From: Amorphophallus konjac
Taxonomy: Eukaryota; Streptophyta; Magnoliopsida; Alismatales; Araceae
NCBI GenBank assembly: GCA_022559845.1
Contig: CM040126.1
Coordinates: forward strand, 46,308,458 to 46,372,457
Direction: 5' to 3'
DNA: 64,000 bases
The position numbers were made by a program, and so were the translations under genes. Below, one piece after another: positions 47,760-58,421 of the stretch. Each line of letters begins with the position of its first letter. Within the stretch, counting starts at the first letter, position 1. Below the pieces are notes generated by a model. The model did no database searches and was not told the origin of the DNA. It saw only the letters and a list, made by a program, of their open reading frames with translations.

Positions 47760-48760
47760 CCACTCAGTATAGACCCTACGTCTATACTGATGAGACCCTC
47801 ATTCACCCTATCCAAAGTCCCACCATGGTGAAACTCACCGTTGATCGACCGGCACCCCGCCCGATCAATGATAAGACATGTCCAGTTTAGACCTTACGTC
47901 TATCCTGATGAAACTTATGAAATCCTTGCATTGGTATAAACCCAATACCGATGATGAAACTCGCTGCCGATCGACTGGCACACTGCCCGATCAGCGATGA
48001 AACAGGTCCGGGCTAGACCCTACGTCTATCCCGATGAAACCTATGAAATCCTTGCATTGGTACAAACCCAATACCGATGATGAAACTCGCTGCCGATCGA
48101 CTGGCACACTGCCCGATCAGCGATGAAACCGGTCCGGGCTAGACCCTACGTCTATCCCAATGAAACCTATGAAATCCTTGCATTGGTATAAACCCAATAC
48201 CGATGATGAAACTCGCTGCCGATCGACTGGCACACTGCCCGATCAGCGATGAAACCGGTCCGGGCTAGACCCTACGTCTATCCCGATGAAACCTATGAAA
48301 TCCTTGCATTGGTACAAACCCAATACCGATGATGAAACTCGCTGCCGATCGACTGGCACACTGCCCGATCAGCGATGAAATCGGTCCGGGCTAGACCCTA
48401 CGTCTATCCCAATGAAATCCTTGCATTGGTATAAACCCAATACCGATGATGAAACTCGCTACCGATCGACTGGCACACTGCCCGATCAGCGATGAAGCCT
48501 GTCCGGGCTAGACCCTACGTCTATCCCGATGAAATCTATGAAATCCTTGCATTGGTATAAACCCAATACCGATGATGAAACTCGCTGCCGATCGACTGGC
48601 ACACTGCCTGATCAGCGATGAAACCTGTCCGGGCTAGACCCTGTCTATCCCGATGAAACCTATGAAATCCTTGCATTGATATGAACCCAACACCAATGAT
48701 GAAACCTGCAATCGGTCGGCTGGTGCGTTGCCTGATCGACGCTAAAATCCATCCAGGGGG
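47760..48760. repeat. 126-bp tandem repeat in 3' region of V
   Basis: CGATGATGAAACTCGC starts at about 47949, 48075, 48201, 48327, 48444 and 48570; the intervals are 126, 126, 126, 117 and 126. Each unit holds CCGATCGACTGGCACACTGC and CCCTACGTCTATCC. More diverged units flank this core and continue after Sirevirus B (63541-64000). Confidence 0.95.
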
Positions 48761-49067
48761 GGCTTTCCGTCCGCTCTGACAAAACACGACACAACCCTTC
48801 AAATCAATTCAGACCTTCTATCTGGATAGACCATGAAACTTTATTCCTTTGCGTTAATGTCAACCCCACATTAACGATGAAACTCACATTCTCAGCAAAC
48901 GGCCCCATGCCCAAGCTGCTATTTATATCCTCTAAATCAATTCAGACCTTTCGCCTGAATAGATCATGAAGCCCTACTTCCCTTTGCATTGATGTTGACA
49001 CCCACATCAATGATCGTGTGTCCACAATAAACATATGGCGCCATGATCCATATGATGAAAGTTCTGG

Positions 49068-49360
49068 TCCCAGAAAAGACAATGAAAAAGGAAAAGAGAA
49101 AGAAAACGACAAAAAAAAGTATATATATAAAAATGGGGTTGAAAATAGAGATACCCCGCCAGACTTGTTCAGGCATTCTGGACAAGTGCAAAAATGGCCC
49201 AAAATCCAGCTGTGGTGAAAACCCGAAAGGGCACTACAGGCAAAATCAGGTACCCCGCCACGTGAAAATCTGAAAGGACGCGTGGGCAAAAGCAAGAGGG
49301 GGCCGGCCCCGGTGAAAACCCGAAAGGGCGCTTGGGTCGGTAATGTGGTAATTCAGAAGT
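49068..49360. repeat. Direct duplicate block, copy 2
   Basis: Partner of 47400-47745 in the same orientation; same GATACCCCGCCAGRCTTGTT and GTGAAAACCCGAAAGGGC phrases with point differences. Confidence 0.85.
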
Positions 49361-49545
49361 TCCATGCCAACCGGCACGTTGCCTTCACCTCCCCTTCACT
49401 GATGAAGCCTTCCGTCGGTCATCTGGCTATATGCCCCACCGATGATAAAGCCTTTCCGGGGTAGACCTTACGTTCACTCTGATGAAATCTACATACCCTC
49501 TTTCAAATGTCCCACCGACAATGAAACCCATCACCATTCTGATAA

Positions 49546-49550
49546 AGCCT
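49546..49550. repeat. Target-site duplication of Sirevirus B, left copy (imperfect)
   Basis: AGCCT here against AGGCT at 63541-63545; one mismatch. Confidence 0.6.
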
Positions 49551-49876
49551 TGTTGGGTTCTGTGCGTCCCCTCGTTGTCTTTGACAATGGTTTTGATGAT
49601 TCCAATATATCGTGTGTTTTGTGTTTACTTCAAATCTTGATTGTTTATGTTCAATGGCATCTTGATGATAAATAAGCTAACATGATGGTATCTTGGTTTG
49701 CAGGTGGCAGGTTGACAGTTTATGGTCCTTCACAAACAAACATGTGAAGCTGCCTCATGCATGCTATGCATGAGACTTTGGAACAAACCTGTGAAACCTT
49801 GTGTTTTGATAATCTGCTCATGGGGTTTTTAATGAATTCATATAAATGCTTGACATTGTGTTTCATGCATACTCAA

Positions 49877-50395
49877 AGTCCATACATTCTGTTTCATACA
49901 TTGGCCTTCATACTTCAAGTCTATCCATTGGGCTTCATATTTCAAAGTCTGTACATTGGCCTTCATCAGTCAAGTCTGTACATTGGCCTTCATACTTCAA
50001 GTCTATACATTGGACTTCATATTTCAAAGTCTGTACATTGGCCTTCATACTTCAAGTCTATACATTGGGCTTCATATTTCAAAGTCTGTACATTGGCCTT
50101 CATCAGCCAAGTCTATACATTGGCCTTCTTACATACAAGTCTGTACATTGGCCTTCTTACATACAAGTCTATACATTGGCCTTCTATCTTCCAAGTATAT
50201 ACATTGGCCTTCAATTCAAGTCTATACATTGGGCTTCATATTTCAAAGTATGTACATTGGCCTTCATCAGCCAAGTCTATACATTGGTTCAAGCCACCAA
50301 GTATGTACATTGGCCTTCAATCCAAGTCTATACATTGGGCTTCTGCCAAGTCTATACATTGTCTTGTGCCTTCAAGTTTCCAAGTCTATACATTC
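49877..50395 (+). repeat. AAGTCTRTACATTGG motif array in LTR of B
   Basis: 19 copies of AAGTCTATACATTGG or a close variant, most followed by CCTTCAT or GCTTCAT, spaced 18-36 bp. In element sense this is the same motif and orientation as in Sirevirus A. Copy in the 3' LTR at about 60856-61373. Confidence 0.93.
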
Positions 50396-51132
50396 AGTTT
50401 CATGCATATACAAAGTGGAGATTTGAGTTTGCTCTCAATTCATCTAATTCATGTTGGCTTGATTAAATTGTATTTGAAAAGGTGAACCTATGAAAAATAT
50501 GGTTTGGAAATGTTTGAATCAGTTGTGCATATAGTTGCACTTTCAACATACTAATGTGCAGGTTCATCAAGGTTGAAATGCATTGAAGAGGTGGTATTGT
50601 GTGGATAATGCATTCAAGTTCGATTCTTCATTTGCATGGATCAAAGCATAACATGAAATTGATTTTCTAAAGGTGCGGGTTCATTAAAGTCTAGAAATCT
50701 CTGAAATCATGGTAAGAATCTTCTTATGATGGATTTCCATGTGGGGAGATTAGGCTTACTTTATGCTTCATGGCTTTGGGGTTAATTGGCTTCAAAATTG
50801 TCAATTTGATAATTGTAGTTCATATTACATTATGCTTATGTTGATTTCTATTCTTTCATGCAATATCTGATTGGATTTGGTGTTACTTTACCAAGTGCTT
50901 TATGCATGTTCTTGAGGAGGTTCTTGAGTTGATAATATGAATAAAACATTTATGTGCCTCATACTAATGCCTTCATAATCATATTACATGTCTTTTGGGT
51001 CTTGGACTCAAAACTAGTTCTAAATGTGAATGCATGATCCAAATATTTTAATTCATGATTGGGTTTAATGGATTGCACTTTTAGATCATTGGAAATGCAT
51101 TTAAGAATCATTTTTCAAGGTCCCAAGGTCAG

Positions 51133-51310
51133 TGGGTCGACCCCCCATGCTCAATGGGTCGTCCCCTGGGCAAAACAGGTTGTTTTTATGCTTCTGGCTG
51201 AAAGTGGGTCGACCCCCCTCTGCAAGTGGGTCGACCCCCCTGTAAAATCTGCCCAGACAGCATCTGTCTGGCAGATGGGTCGACCCCCCCATGAGATGGG
51301 TCGACCCCCC
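51133..51310 (+). repeat. TGGGTCGACCCCCC cluster in LTR of B
   Basis: Five copies plus one variant (TGGGTCGTCCCC) within 180 bp, ending about 170 bp upstream of the TATA box. Copy in the 3' LTR at about 62112-62291. Each copy contains the palindrome GGGTCGACCC. Confidence 0.9.
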
Positions 51311-51480
51311 CTGTTCGCAGGTCCGCGCGGCTTTTTCGTAAATTGCCGAAACCCATCCAAATGACCTCCGATTGGGCTGAAAATTTACCCTAATGCCCTT
51401 AGGTTACTAATGAACATATTAGGGTGGTTTTGTTAGGGTTTTGCAAGGGTATTGTGGTCTTTTGCACAACTTATTCTTAT

Positions 51481-51492
51481 GATATATATAAC
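51481..51492 (+). promoter_or_regulatory. TATA box in 5' LTR of B
   Basis: GATATATATAAC; same position in the 3' LTR at 62462-62473. Confidence 0.65.
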
Positions 51493-52561
51493 ATGCGAAT
51501 TTGGAAGAAAGTAGGTGAGGAGAGCTCTAACGTGCTATCTTTTTCTCCTTGTCTTGTAGGAAAAGAAAGAGGGAAAGGAGAGGAGCTGGAGAAGAACGCG
51601 GATATCATCTACATCCAGGAGGAGTTTGAGCTCGTGATTGAAGAAAGAAAGAAGCGGATTGAAGAGAGGATCGCGTGGACGTCCTCAACATTGGAATCCG
51701 GCTACCCTCCGACTTGGGGCTTAGAGAAGATCTTCTTAAACCTCTCTCTACTCATGGGGATTCATTGTTGCATCTTGTTTGCATCCATTTGAGTCATCTA
51801 TATTTGATTTACAAGGGTTTCTATCCTTTTAGCTGAGCATAGATAAATAGTTTGGGTGTTCATTGTATATTCTTTCATTTTATCAAACTCAGAAAGTCAT
51901 AGTGTGTGGGCGGAGCTGCGTCTCCGTGTGCTGGGCATTATTGTGGGAAAGTTTCCCTGTGGATTGTTGTGTGTTGACGGAGCTACGACTCCGTGTGGTT
52001 TTCAGTGTCCGGGGCGAGTTCCCCGATTTTGTGTGTGGGTGTGTGTGCTTTAGTGGCAGCTTGTTGGGGGATTTTCCCCGTGTGTGGATATTACTGCGGA
52101 AGCAGCGTGTGTGTGTATGGTTGCGGTTCGTCCCCGTGTTGCTACGAAAGTAGCGTGTAGTGAAGCCTCACCCGGTTGGGTGAGGGGTGGACGTAGGGAG
52201 CCCTTATGGTCCCGAACCACCTAAAAATCTCCGTGTCCTTTGTGATTGCCTGTGTGTTTGTCCCTTTCTTCTATCTCGCTTCACAGGTTAGTTTAATAGA
52301 TTTTTACTCACTACACCACTGCACACTGCTACTTCTGTTATTCGTACTAGGCATAATTTTCTCTAACATTTACATTATTATTACGAGTGAGATCGGAAAG
52401 ATTGAGAGAACCTGTTAAATCTCATATGTGTTTAGGCTAATCAAGTAGTTGATATTTAATTCCACTGTGTTCAGTAAAGAGAATTTTTTTAAATCCGCCA
52501 TCTAGGTCAAGGGGACAATTCAACCCCCCTTCTTGTCCGCCATCTAGTCTGGGCCAACAAT

Positions 52562-52573
52562 TGGTATCAGAGC
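52562..52573 (+). other. Primer-binding site of Sirevirus B
   Basis: TGGTATCAGAGC (initiator-Met tRNA), two bases inside the LTR. Confidence 0.95.
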
Positions 52574-53531
52574 CCAATCTCTGATTTTTATTCAGCGGAC
52601 CTCACGGTCTAGGAGAAAAGATCTTTTTATGATGGCTAGTTTGAATTCAGTTCCTATCTTTGATGGTTTTGATTTTACATCATGGCTTGGAAAATTGTGT
52701 GTTTGGATTTCTGGGATTAATCCTAAGCTTATGAAATTAATAAGTCATGGTCCTCATGTTTTACCAAAAAATGAGTCAAGATGGACCGATGAACATAGGA
52801 AGATGAATTCTGATAATCTTTTTGTTTTGAATACTCTTAAAGCTGCAGTATGCATTAACAAATTTTCATTTGTTTCTGATTGCAGCTCAGCCAAAGAAAT
52901 CTTGGATGGACTGATTAAGTTTCATGAAGGAAGGCTGAAGGATACATGTATGATGGCAAAGGACAGTGCTCTTTCGAGCAAAGAAAATTCTGATGGAGAA
53001 GGAAATCAGGAGGTAAGTTCTGAAACCGATGAGATTTCCTTGGAAGAACTAATAGATGCCTATGATGACTTGCTTGATAGATATAAGGCATTAAAATCTG
53101 AGAACAGAAAAATGAAAAAGAAACTTAATGATCATTCACATGTTAACCTTCCATGTGCTAAATGCTCTCAAATTGAAAATACATGTGTTGATGATCTTTC
53201 ATGTGAGGAATGCTCGGAGCTTAGGATCTTGAATAAAAATTTGTTGCATGATGTTGCTGTGCATGAAGAAATTATTTTAATTCTGAAAGCTGAAAACAAA
53301 TCCTTACAGGATAAAATTTCAGAACTTCAACTCATTGAAGAAGACAATGAAAAGCTAAAAATACTGAATTTTGCTATGTCTGAAAAATTACTTGTGCTTG
53401 AAAAAGAGACATGCATATATGTTGATAAATCTGAATGGTTAATGGAGCTGAGACATGAAGTTGAAAGCCTTAAAAGCGTGAATGACAAATTTGAATGTAA
53501 TAAAACCATGAATGAAATGGTTGATGAACAT

Positions 53532-53536
53532 GTGAG
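53532..53536. repeat. Target-site duplication of Y, left copy
   Basis: GTGAG, identical to 57508-57512. Removing Y and one copy restores the B gag frame. Confidence 0.9.
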
Positions 53537-54277
53537 TGTAGATCGGATTAAAAATCCTCACTTTTGGGAGTGAAAAATATATAACATGACAACAACATGT
53601 ATAAGACGTGATAAAAAAAATATAGCACGAGGTGCTAAAGGGGAGTTGTGATCGCCAGAGGATTTACCTCAATAAGAAGAAAATGAGATCGCATGTACCT
53701 GGTGAAGAGTGGGATGCGGGGTAAATGTGGATTTCCTCCTCCAACTCCAATCGGCCGGCCGATGAAGTGGGTTTTCTTGATTGATTACCTTGTAAAAAAG
53801 ACAATGAAAAATAAGCAAAAGAGAGGGGGATGAGCCAAAGTGCAATAGTATCAATCCAAAGCTAACCTAAGATGATGAAAAGACATCAACATGCGCACCT
53901 CTTTTTGGTTTTATAAACCCCTAGCAGAGAACTAGGGAAGGGAAAAAAATGCTTGATGCAATAAGAAAAACTGATGGTATGACAATGATGGAACTCAAAT
54001 AAAATAAGCACAATATAGCCCTGCTCTCCCTGACGAGAGTGGAGGGAAACCGTGAATGATGTTGGATGGATTGTAGAAAGATGGATGCAGTAGGATGAAG
54101 CCCGATCGGATGCAGTAGTACACCACGCTGCAGCAGGATGAAGTGCAAAGAAGGGGAGATTGTGATCTTCTGGGTTTAGGGCGTTCAACAATAATGATGA
54201 TAATCAACAAACAACAACAACAACACTGCAACCTTTCCAACCTTTTCCAACCCTTCTTACGCTCGACAAGGAGCCTC

Positions 54278-54285
54278 TTATATAA
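54278..54285 (-). promoter_or_regulatory. TATA-like element in left LTR of Y
   Basis: TTATATAA. The right LTR has minus-strand CTATAAATAG at 56724-56733 in the corresponding place. Confidence 0.5.
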
Positions 54286-54426
54286 TGTTCAATCGGATGT
54301 GATCAAACAAGGGAATTGATAAGAACGGGTAATGAGGCATCCACGGAAGGATTAAGATCAGGCAAGAGTCCAAGGATAGCAGGGAACTGTGGGGGAAAGA
54401 TGGAAAAAAAAGGACTCTGGAGTAAA

Positions 54427-54775
54427 ACACGCCTTAAGACAGGGCGTCTATTTATGAATTGACGACCTGAAATTGGGACGTTTCTTAAAACACGACCTAG
54501 TAAAGGCCGTTTCTTCCTGGGTTTAATTTTGGAAATGAAAACTTCCTCTGTTTGGAAATTAATGGAACACGCCTAAGGTAACGGCGTTTCTTCAAAACAC
54601 GCCCTGAGGAAAGGCGTTACTCACAAAATGCCTTTTATTTTGAAAATAGATAATTCCAGAAATTAACGGATAATACCAGGAATTGACGCCCTCACCTACG
54701 GTCGTCCTTTCCTTGAAAACGCCTTATGACAGGTCGTTACTTTAAAAAGTAACACCCTTCGTCAAGTCTTTATTC
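54427..54775. repeat. ACGCC/GGCGT hairpin cluster in Y LTR
   Basis: Eight inverted repeats of the same kind as in chromovirus T, for example ACGCCTTAAGACAGGGCGT at 54429 and ACGCCCTGAGGAAAGGCGT near 54600. Both the CGCC and CGAC subtypes occur. Confidence 0.85.
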
Positions 54776-54913
54776 ACAAAAATGCAGGAAAAATACAGAA
54801 AAACTCACAAAAATAGAAAAACTTTATGTTATAGGAATATTGAAGTCCACTTGGGGCGTTTATATAATAACATGAGATTTGATCAACAAAACGTCAATTT
54901 TGGCGTGTCTACA

Positions 54914-55895
54914 GCTGCCCCGCCTTGGCGTCTGCTTTGCAAGGGAGTGAGACGGAAATGGAATGAAGTGTAATGAAAGGAATGAAGTGGAACGAACTGA
55001 TAAGGAGACGCCAAGGTGTGATGGGACACGCCTCAGACACTAAGCATTTGAAATCTTTCCAAGATTCTGATTGAAACAACTCTGAGTGGTTCCAAGGAAA
55101 CAATCGATTTGTTGGATAAAAGGAGATTAAACTAAGTAAATAAAGGGTGTGCGCGTGGGCACGACAGGGAAAGACCATTGGAGAGCGATTACCAGCCAAT
55201 GTGGACGTGCGGCAACCAAGGTAAATTTTGCAGAAAAGTAAAGAGAATTGGGATAGAGATCCAACAAAGGGATACTTTCAAGGAATCAGCCTGAATGGCT
55301 TCAAATAGAACGAAGTACTTGATTTGGAATGGAATATCTCATATCAACTCAATCGAGAACGAGTGAACTTCATTATTGCCATAATATGCAGATTTTCAGC
55401 ATGAAACTCAAAGTCCTACATGATGCATGCTGGGCTAAAGGAAAAGATTAAAACAAAATAGAAAATAGAAAATAATCAAGGATAATATTGCTAAGCTGTT
55501 TAGGTCTGGTCAAGAATCCATATTTCTGAGCTAACACTAAGCCGAAGCCTGTTTGTCCGCGCATCAACTCAGAAAGGGGAACCATCGTCCCAAAGCCTTT
55601 AACAACTCAATGGCCTATCCGTGTGATCAAGATTCTTCTGAAATCGTCATCGTTTTTGATGAAGGGGAACTCAAATTTCAGGTTCATCAGAACCACAATG
55701 TCCTTGATATACTATAATAGTGTAGATATCATATAATAACAATGCTTACAAGAAACAGATATAAGATGACAAGATGTTACTCCATGAGCGATCCAAATGC
55801 TTCGAATCCTGCAAACTTCTGCACTTGAGATTTATTAGACTTCATTTATCAATTCAGAACATGACATGATCATAAGTGCTTAATCATAAACAATT
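54914..55895 (-). other. Interior of Y, non-coding
   Basis: About 980 bp with no open frame above background. Starts with the purine-rich tract (minus-strand GGCGGGGCAGC) next to the left LTR. Nothing else recognised. Confidence 0.7.
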
Positions 55896-56489
55896 TGTAG
55901 ATTCTAAGAAATCCACTTAGAACAATTAAAAGGGAAAAAGAAAAAATGAATAGAAGAAGAATGGGAAAAGAGGGAGAAAAGGGGAGCATGCGAGGATGCT
56001 AAGGGGAATGTGATCGCCAGAGACGCGAGGGCCTCAAAGGATATAACAAATAATCAATGGAGGGATCGCGATATAAATACCTTAAATGTGGGGGAGATTG
56101 TGAGTGCACCTTCTCTTTCTATCGGCCGGCCGATGAAGAGAGTTTTCCTTGATTGATTACCCTTGCAAAATTAACAAACACCAATAAACAAACATGGATT
56201 AGAAACCAAGATGTGTAGCATCAAATCCAAATGTAAATATGGACATAGAAAGCATGGATATGAACACACCTTATTGGTGTTTGACCTTTAAACCCCTATG
56301 CAAAAGGGTATGGGAGATATGATGAATGATATGCAAATAGGGAGGTGTGCAAGTGTTGCACTAAGGAGATCTCAACATGGAGATAAAAAGAAATAAAAGG
56401 AAGAGATGGAATAATGATGCATGCAATTAACTAAAGAAAAATAAGAGATAGGAGGGGGAAAGCTTAGTGGTTTCTCCAATTGGCTTCAA

Positions 56490-56630
56490 GATCTTCAATA
56501 GAGGAAGAAGAGGATGTAGAATTCCATGGATGTAGAGGCTCCAAATCTTCAATAGAGGAAGAAGAACTCTGTGGATGTAGAGGTTTCAAATCTTCAATAG
56601 AGGAAGAAGAACTCCGTGGATGAAGCTTTT
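56490..56630. repeat. About 55-bp tandem repeat, 3 units, in right LTR of Y
   Basis: CTTCAATAGAGGAAGAAGA occurs three times, each followed by a GTGGATGTAGAGG-like phrase. Confidence 0.85.
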
Positions 56631-56737
56631 AGATGCATGGGAGTCTTCCTCCTTGAGCCTTTGGTCCGGCAGCACCTCCCCTTGAATTGATCTTGATCTC
56701 TTAACATAAGGGAGAGAGGAGTCCTATTTATAGGGTT

Positions 56738-57200
56738 GAAATTCGAAATTAATGCCAAGAGAAATTAGGAAAACATGTTTTAGTGGGATTTGGAATGAGA
56801 TAAACATTAGGCAAGTGTCCCTTCAACCTTGGAAAGTCATAGGAACCATTTCCTAAGTGGAAAAAGAGATTAAATGAGGAAAGGAAGTGAAATTCGGAAT
56901 TAAATCAAGAGAAAATAAAAAAACATGTTTTAGTTGGAATTTGGAAGAGATAAACATTAGGCAAGTGTCCCTTCAACCTTGGAAAGTCATAGGAACCCTT
57001 TCCCAAGTGGAAACAGAGATTAAATGAGGAAAGGAAGTGAAATTCGGAATTAATTTCATAAAAAATTAGAAAACTTAGTTTTGGTAGGATGGAAAGGGGG
57101 ATCCTTCCTCCAAGTGTCCTTTCAATATTAGGAAGCCATAGGAACTCTTTCCCAAGTGAAAAAGGAGTGTAAGTGAGGAAAGGAAGGGGTGCTTCTGGAG
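56738..57200. repeat. About 150-bp tandem repeat, 3 units, in right LTR of Y
   Basis: GAAATTCGGAATTAA starts near 56738, 56890 and 57040; each unit contains AAGTGTCCYTTCAA and ends GAGGAAAGGAAG. Absent from the left LTR. Confidence 0.88.
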
Positions 57201-57507
57201 TTCGGAATTGAACAAGAATTGACGACCGAACAGACGGTCGCTAATTAAAGAAATGACGCCCCCTGACGGGGCGTTACTTAAATGACGCCCGGGTCCCTTC
57301 CCCCATTTGATTTAAGGCCCGAAAAAATGGAGAAATGGCTCAGAAAAAACTGGAGAAAAATGGAAAAACATGTGGAAAGCTTGGGGAAGTTGGATATTCA
57401 ATAAAAAGGAGGAAAATCACTCAAATAAGTCGATTTGAGGGTCAAATGGGGCATCACAGTGCGATAGGAGATATGCTCAAAATGATGTCAATTTTAGTGT
57501 GTCTACA

Positions 57508-57512
57508 GTGAG
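57508..57512. repeat. Target-site duplication of Y, right copy
   Basis: GTGAG, identical to 53532-53536. Confidence 0.9.
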
Positions 57513-58421
57513 CCTTCAAAAGAATGAACTTGGACATACCTCCACGACTGTAAATCCACTTGAAAAACTTGCTGAAGAGATTCAGAATTTGAAAGAATGA
57601 AGTAGTTTGTTGGTTGATGAACTCCACATGTTTGAAAAAGGAAAACATGTTGTTGATAATTCTGAAAATCTTCATGTTTTGGAATTAGAAATTGCTAGCT
57701 CTAAAACTATCAATTCTTTGTTGAATGAGAAGCTGGCATTGTGTGAGAAAGAAATTGCTGAATCTAACTTGCATATCTCATCATTGGAAGATGAGATCAT
57801 AAATTTGAATGAATCCATGGTGTTGTGCAATAAGCAAAATGAAAAATAGAAAAAGGATGTTGATTGTTCTTGTATGCATGTAGAACCCTCATATGATAAA
57901 CATGTTCATGAACCAAGAAAAAGAAAGAATGTCTTTTGTGACTATTGTGGCAAATTTGGCCATGAAATGTATGATTACCTTTTAATGAAGTTTGATGATG
58001 ATGTGGCTTTGAAATCTAGAGTGGAAAATGATAATGGTTCCAAAGATCATGAGAAATCCACAATGAAAAACCTCAACACTCATTGTTACTATTGTGGGTT
58101 ACATGGTCTGAAAATTGCTTCGTTAAGAAAGATGATGATGAATGGTTTGCCAACAAGAACTTTTCATGTTATTATTGTGGTGAACAAGGACACATGATGG
58201 ATAATTGTTCCTTAATGAAAAATGATGAGAAATTATCCATGAAAAGAAAATCTTTCTACTGCTATTACTGTGGTGAGAATGGTTATTCTATGGATGATTG
58301 TTCCACAATGAAAATCGATGATGAGTGGTATGAAAGGAAAAATAAGAAAAATACATTTGTTCATGTTAGGACTAACCCCTCGGGACCCAAGATGGTTTGG
58401 GTACCCAAACATCTAACTTGA

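Larger units (their letters stand above)
46535..49550 (+). other. 3' non-coding region of V, repeat-built
   Basis: Consists of a 41-bp array, a 340-bp block that recurs later, a 126-bp array and spacer sequence, up to the insertion point of Sirevirus B. No coding frame; all open frames follow the repeat period. Confidence 0.85.
49551..52559 (+). repeat. 5' LTR of Sirevirus B (3009 bp)
   Basis: TGTTGGGTTC to GGGCCAACA. Motif array 49877-50395, TGGGTCGACCCCCC cluster 51133-51310, TATA box 51481-51492. Spurious long frames (for example 49757-50485) come from the array. Confidence 0.95.
53537..54913 (-). repeat. Left LTR of Y (1377 bp)
   Basis: Contains eight ACGCC/GGCGT-type hairpins at 54427-54775 and a TATA-like TTATATAA at 54278-54285, 142 bp from the nearest hairpin. 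Aligns only in blocks with the right LTR. Confidence 0.8.
53537..57507 (-). mobile_element. Element Y: small non-coding LTR element with unequal LTRs
   Basis: LTRs 53537-54913 and 55896-57507, interior 54914-55895. Both LTRs run TGTAGAT to GTGTCTACA and share blocks such as TGTGATCGCCAGAG and ATCGGCCGGCCGATGAAG. GTGAG is duplicated outside. Orientation is probably minus: TATA-like sequences read on that strand and a purine-rich GGCGGGGCAGC abuts the TGTAGACACGCC end. No primer site next to 55896 and no coding frame was found, so it is a non-autonomous, LARD-like element. Confidence 0.8.
55896..57507 (-). repeat. Right LTR of Y (1612 bp)
   Basis: Longer than the left LTR because of two internal tandem arrays (56490-56630 and 56738-57200). 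Hairpins only at 57231-57292. TATA-like CTATAAATAG on the minus strand at 56724-56733. Confidence 0.8.
52629..58421 (+). pseudogene. gag: Sirevirus B gag, split by Y, with stops and a frameshift
   Basis: ATG 52629. N-terminal UBN2-type region (FDGFDFTSWLGKL, WTDEHRKMNSDN), then a long coiled coil rich in Glu, Lys and Leu to 53536, where Y is inserted. The frame resumes at 57513 and meets TGA 57598-57600 and TAG 57847-57849. It continues through four knuckle-like units, DYCGKFGHEMYDY, CYYCGLHG, CYYCGEQGHMMDNC and CYYCGENGYSMDDC (about 57935-58310), with a one-base shift near 58105. It ends at 58421 after GPKMVWVPKHLT, the usual Sirevirus gag end. Only the third unit keeps all four C-C-H-C ligands in standard spacing. 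Capsid-type structural role; not functional as it stands. Confidence 0.85.

Noticed and set aside
49757..50485. Three overlapping plus-strand frames (242, 206 and 156 codons) in the B LTR
   Set aside because: All three frames are open over the same AAGTCTRTACATTGG array because the motif lacks stops; no domain, and repeated in the 3' LTR at 60736-61464.
54914..55895. Possible host gene fragment captured in Y
   Set aside because: No open frame, no splice-like structure and no recognisable similarity; called non-coding interior.
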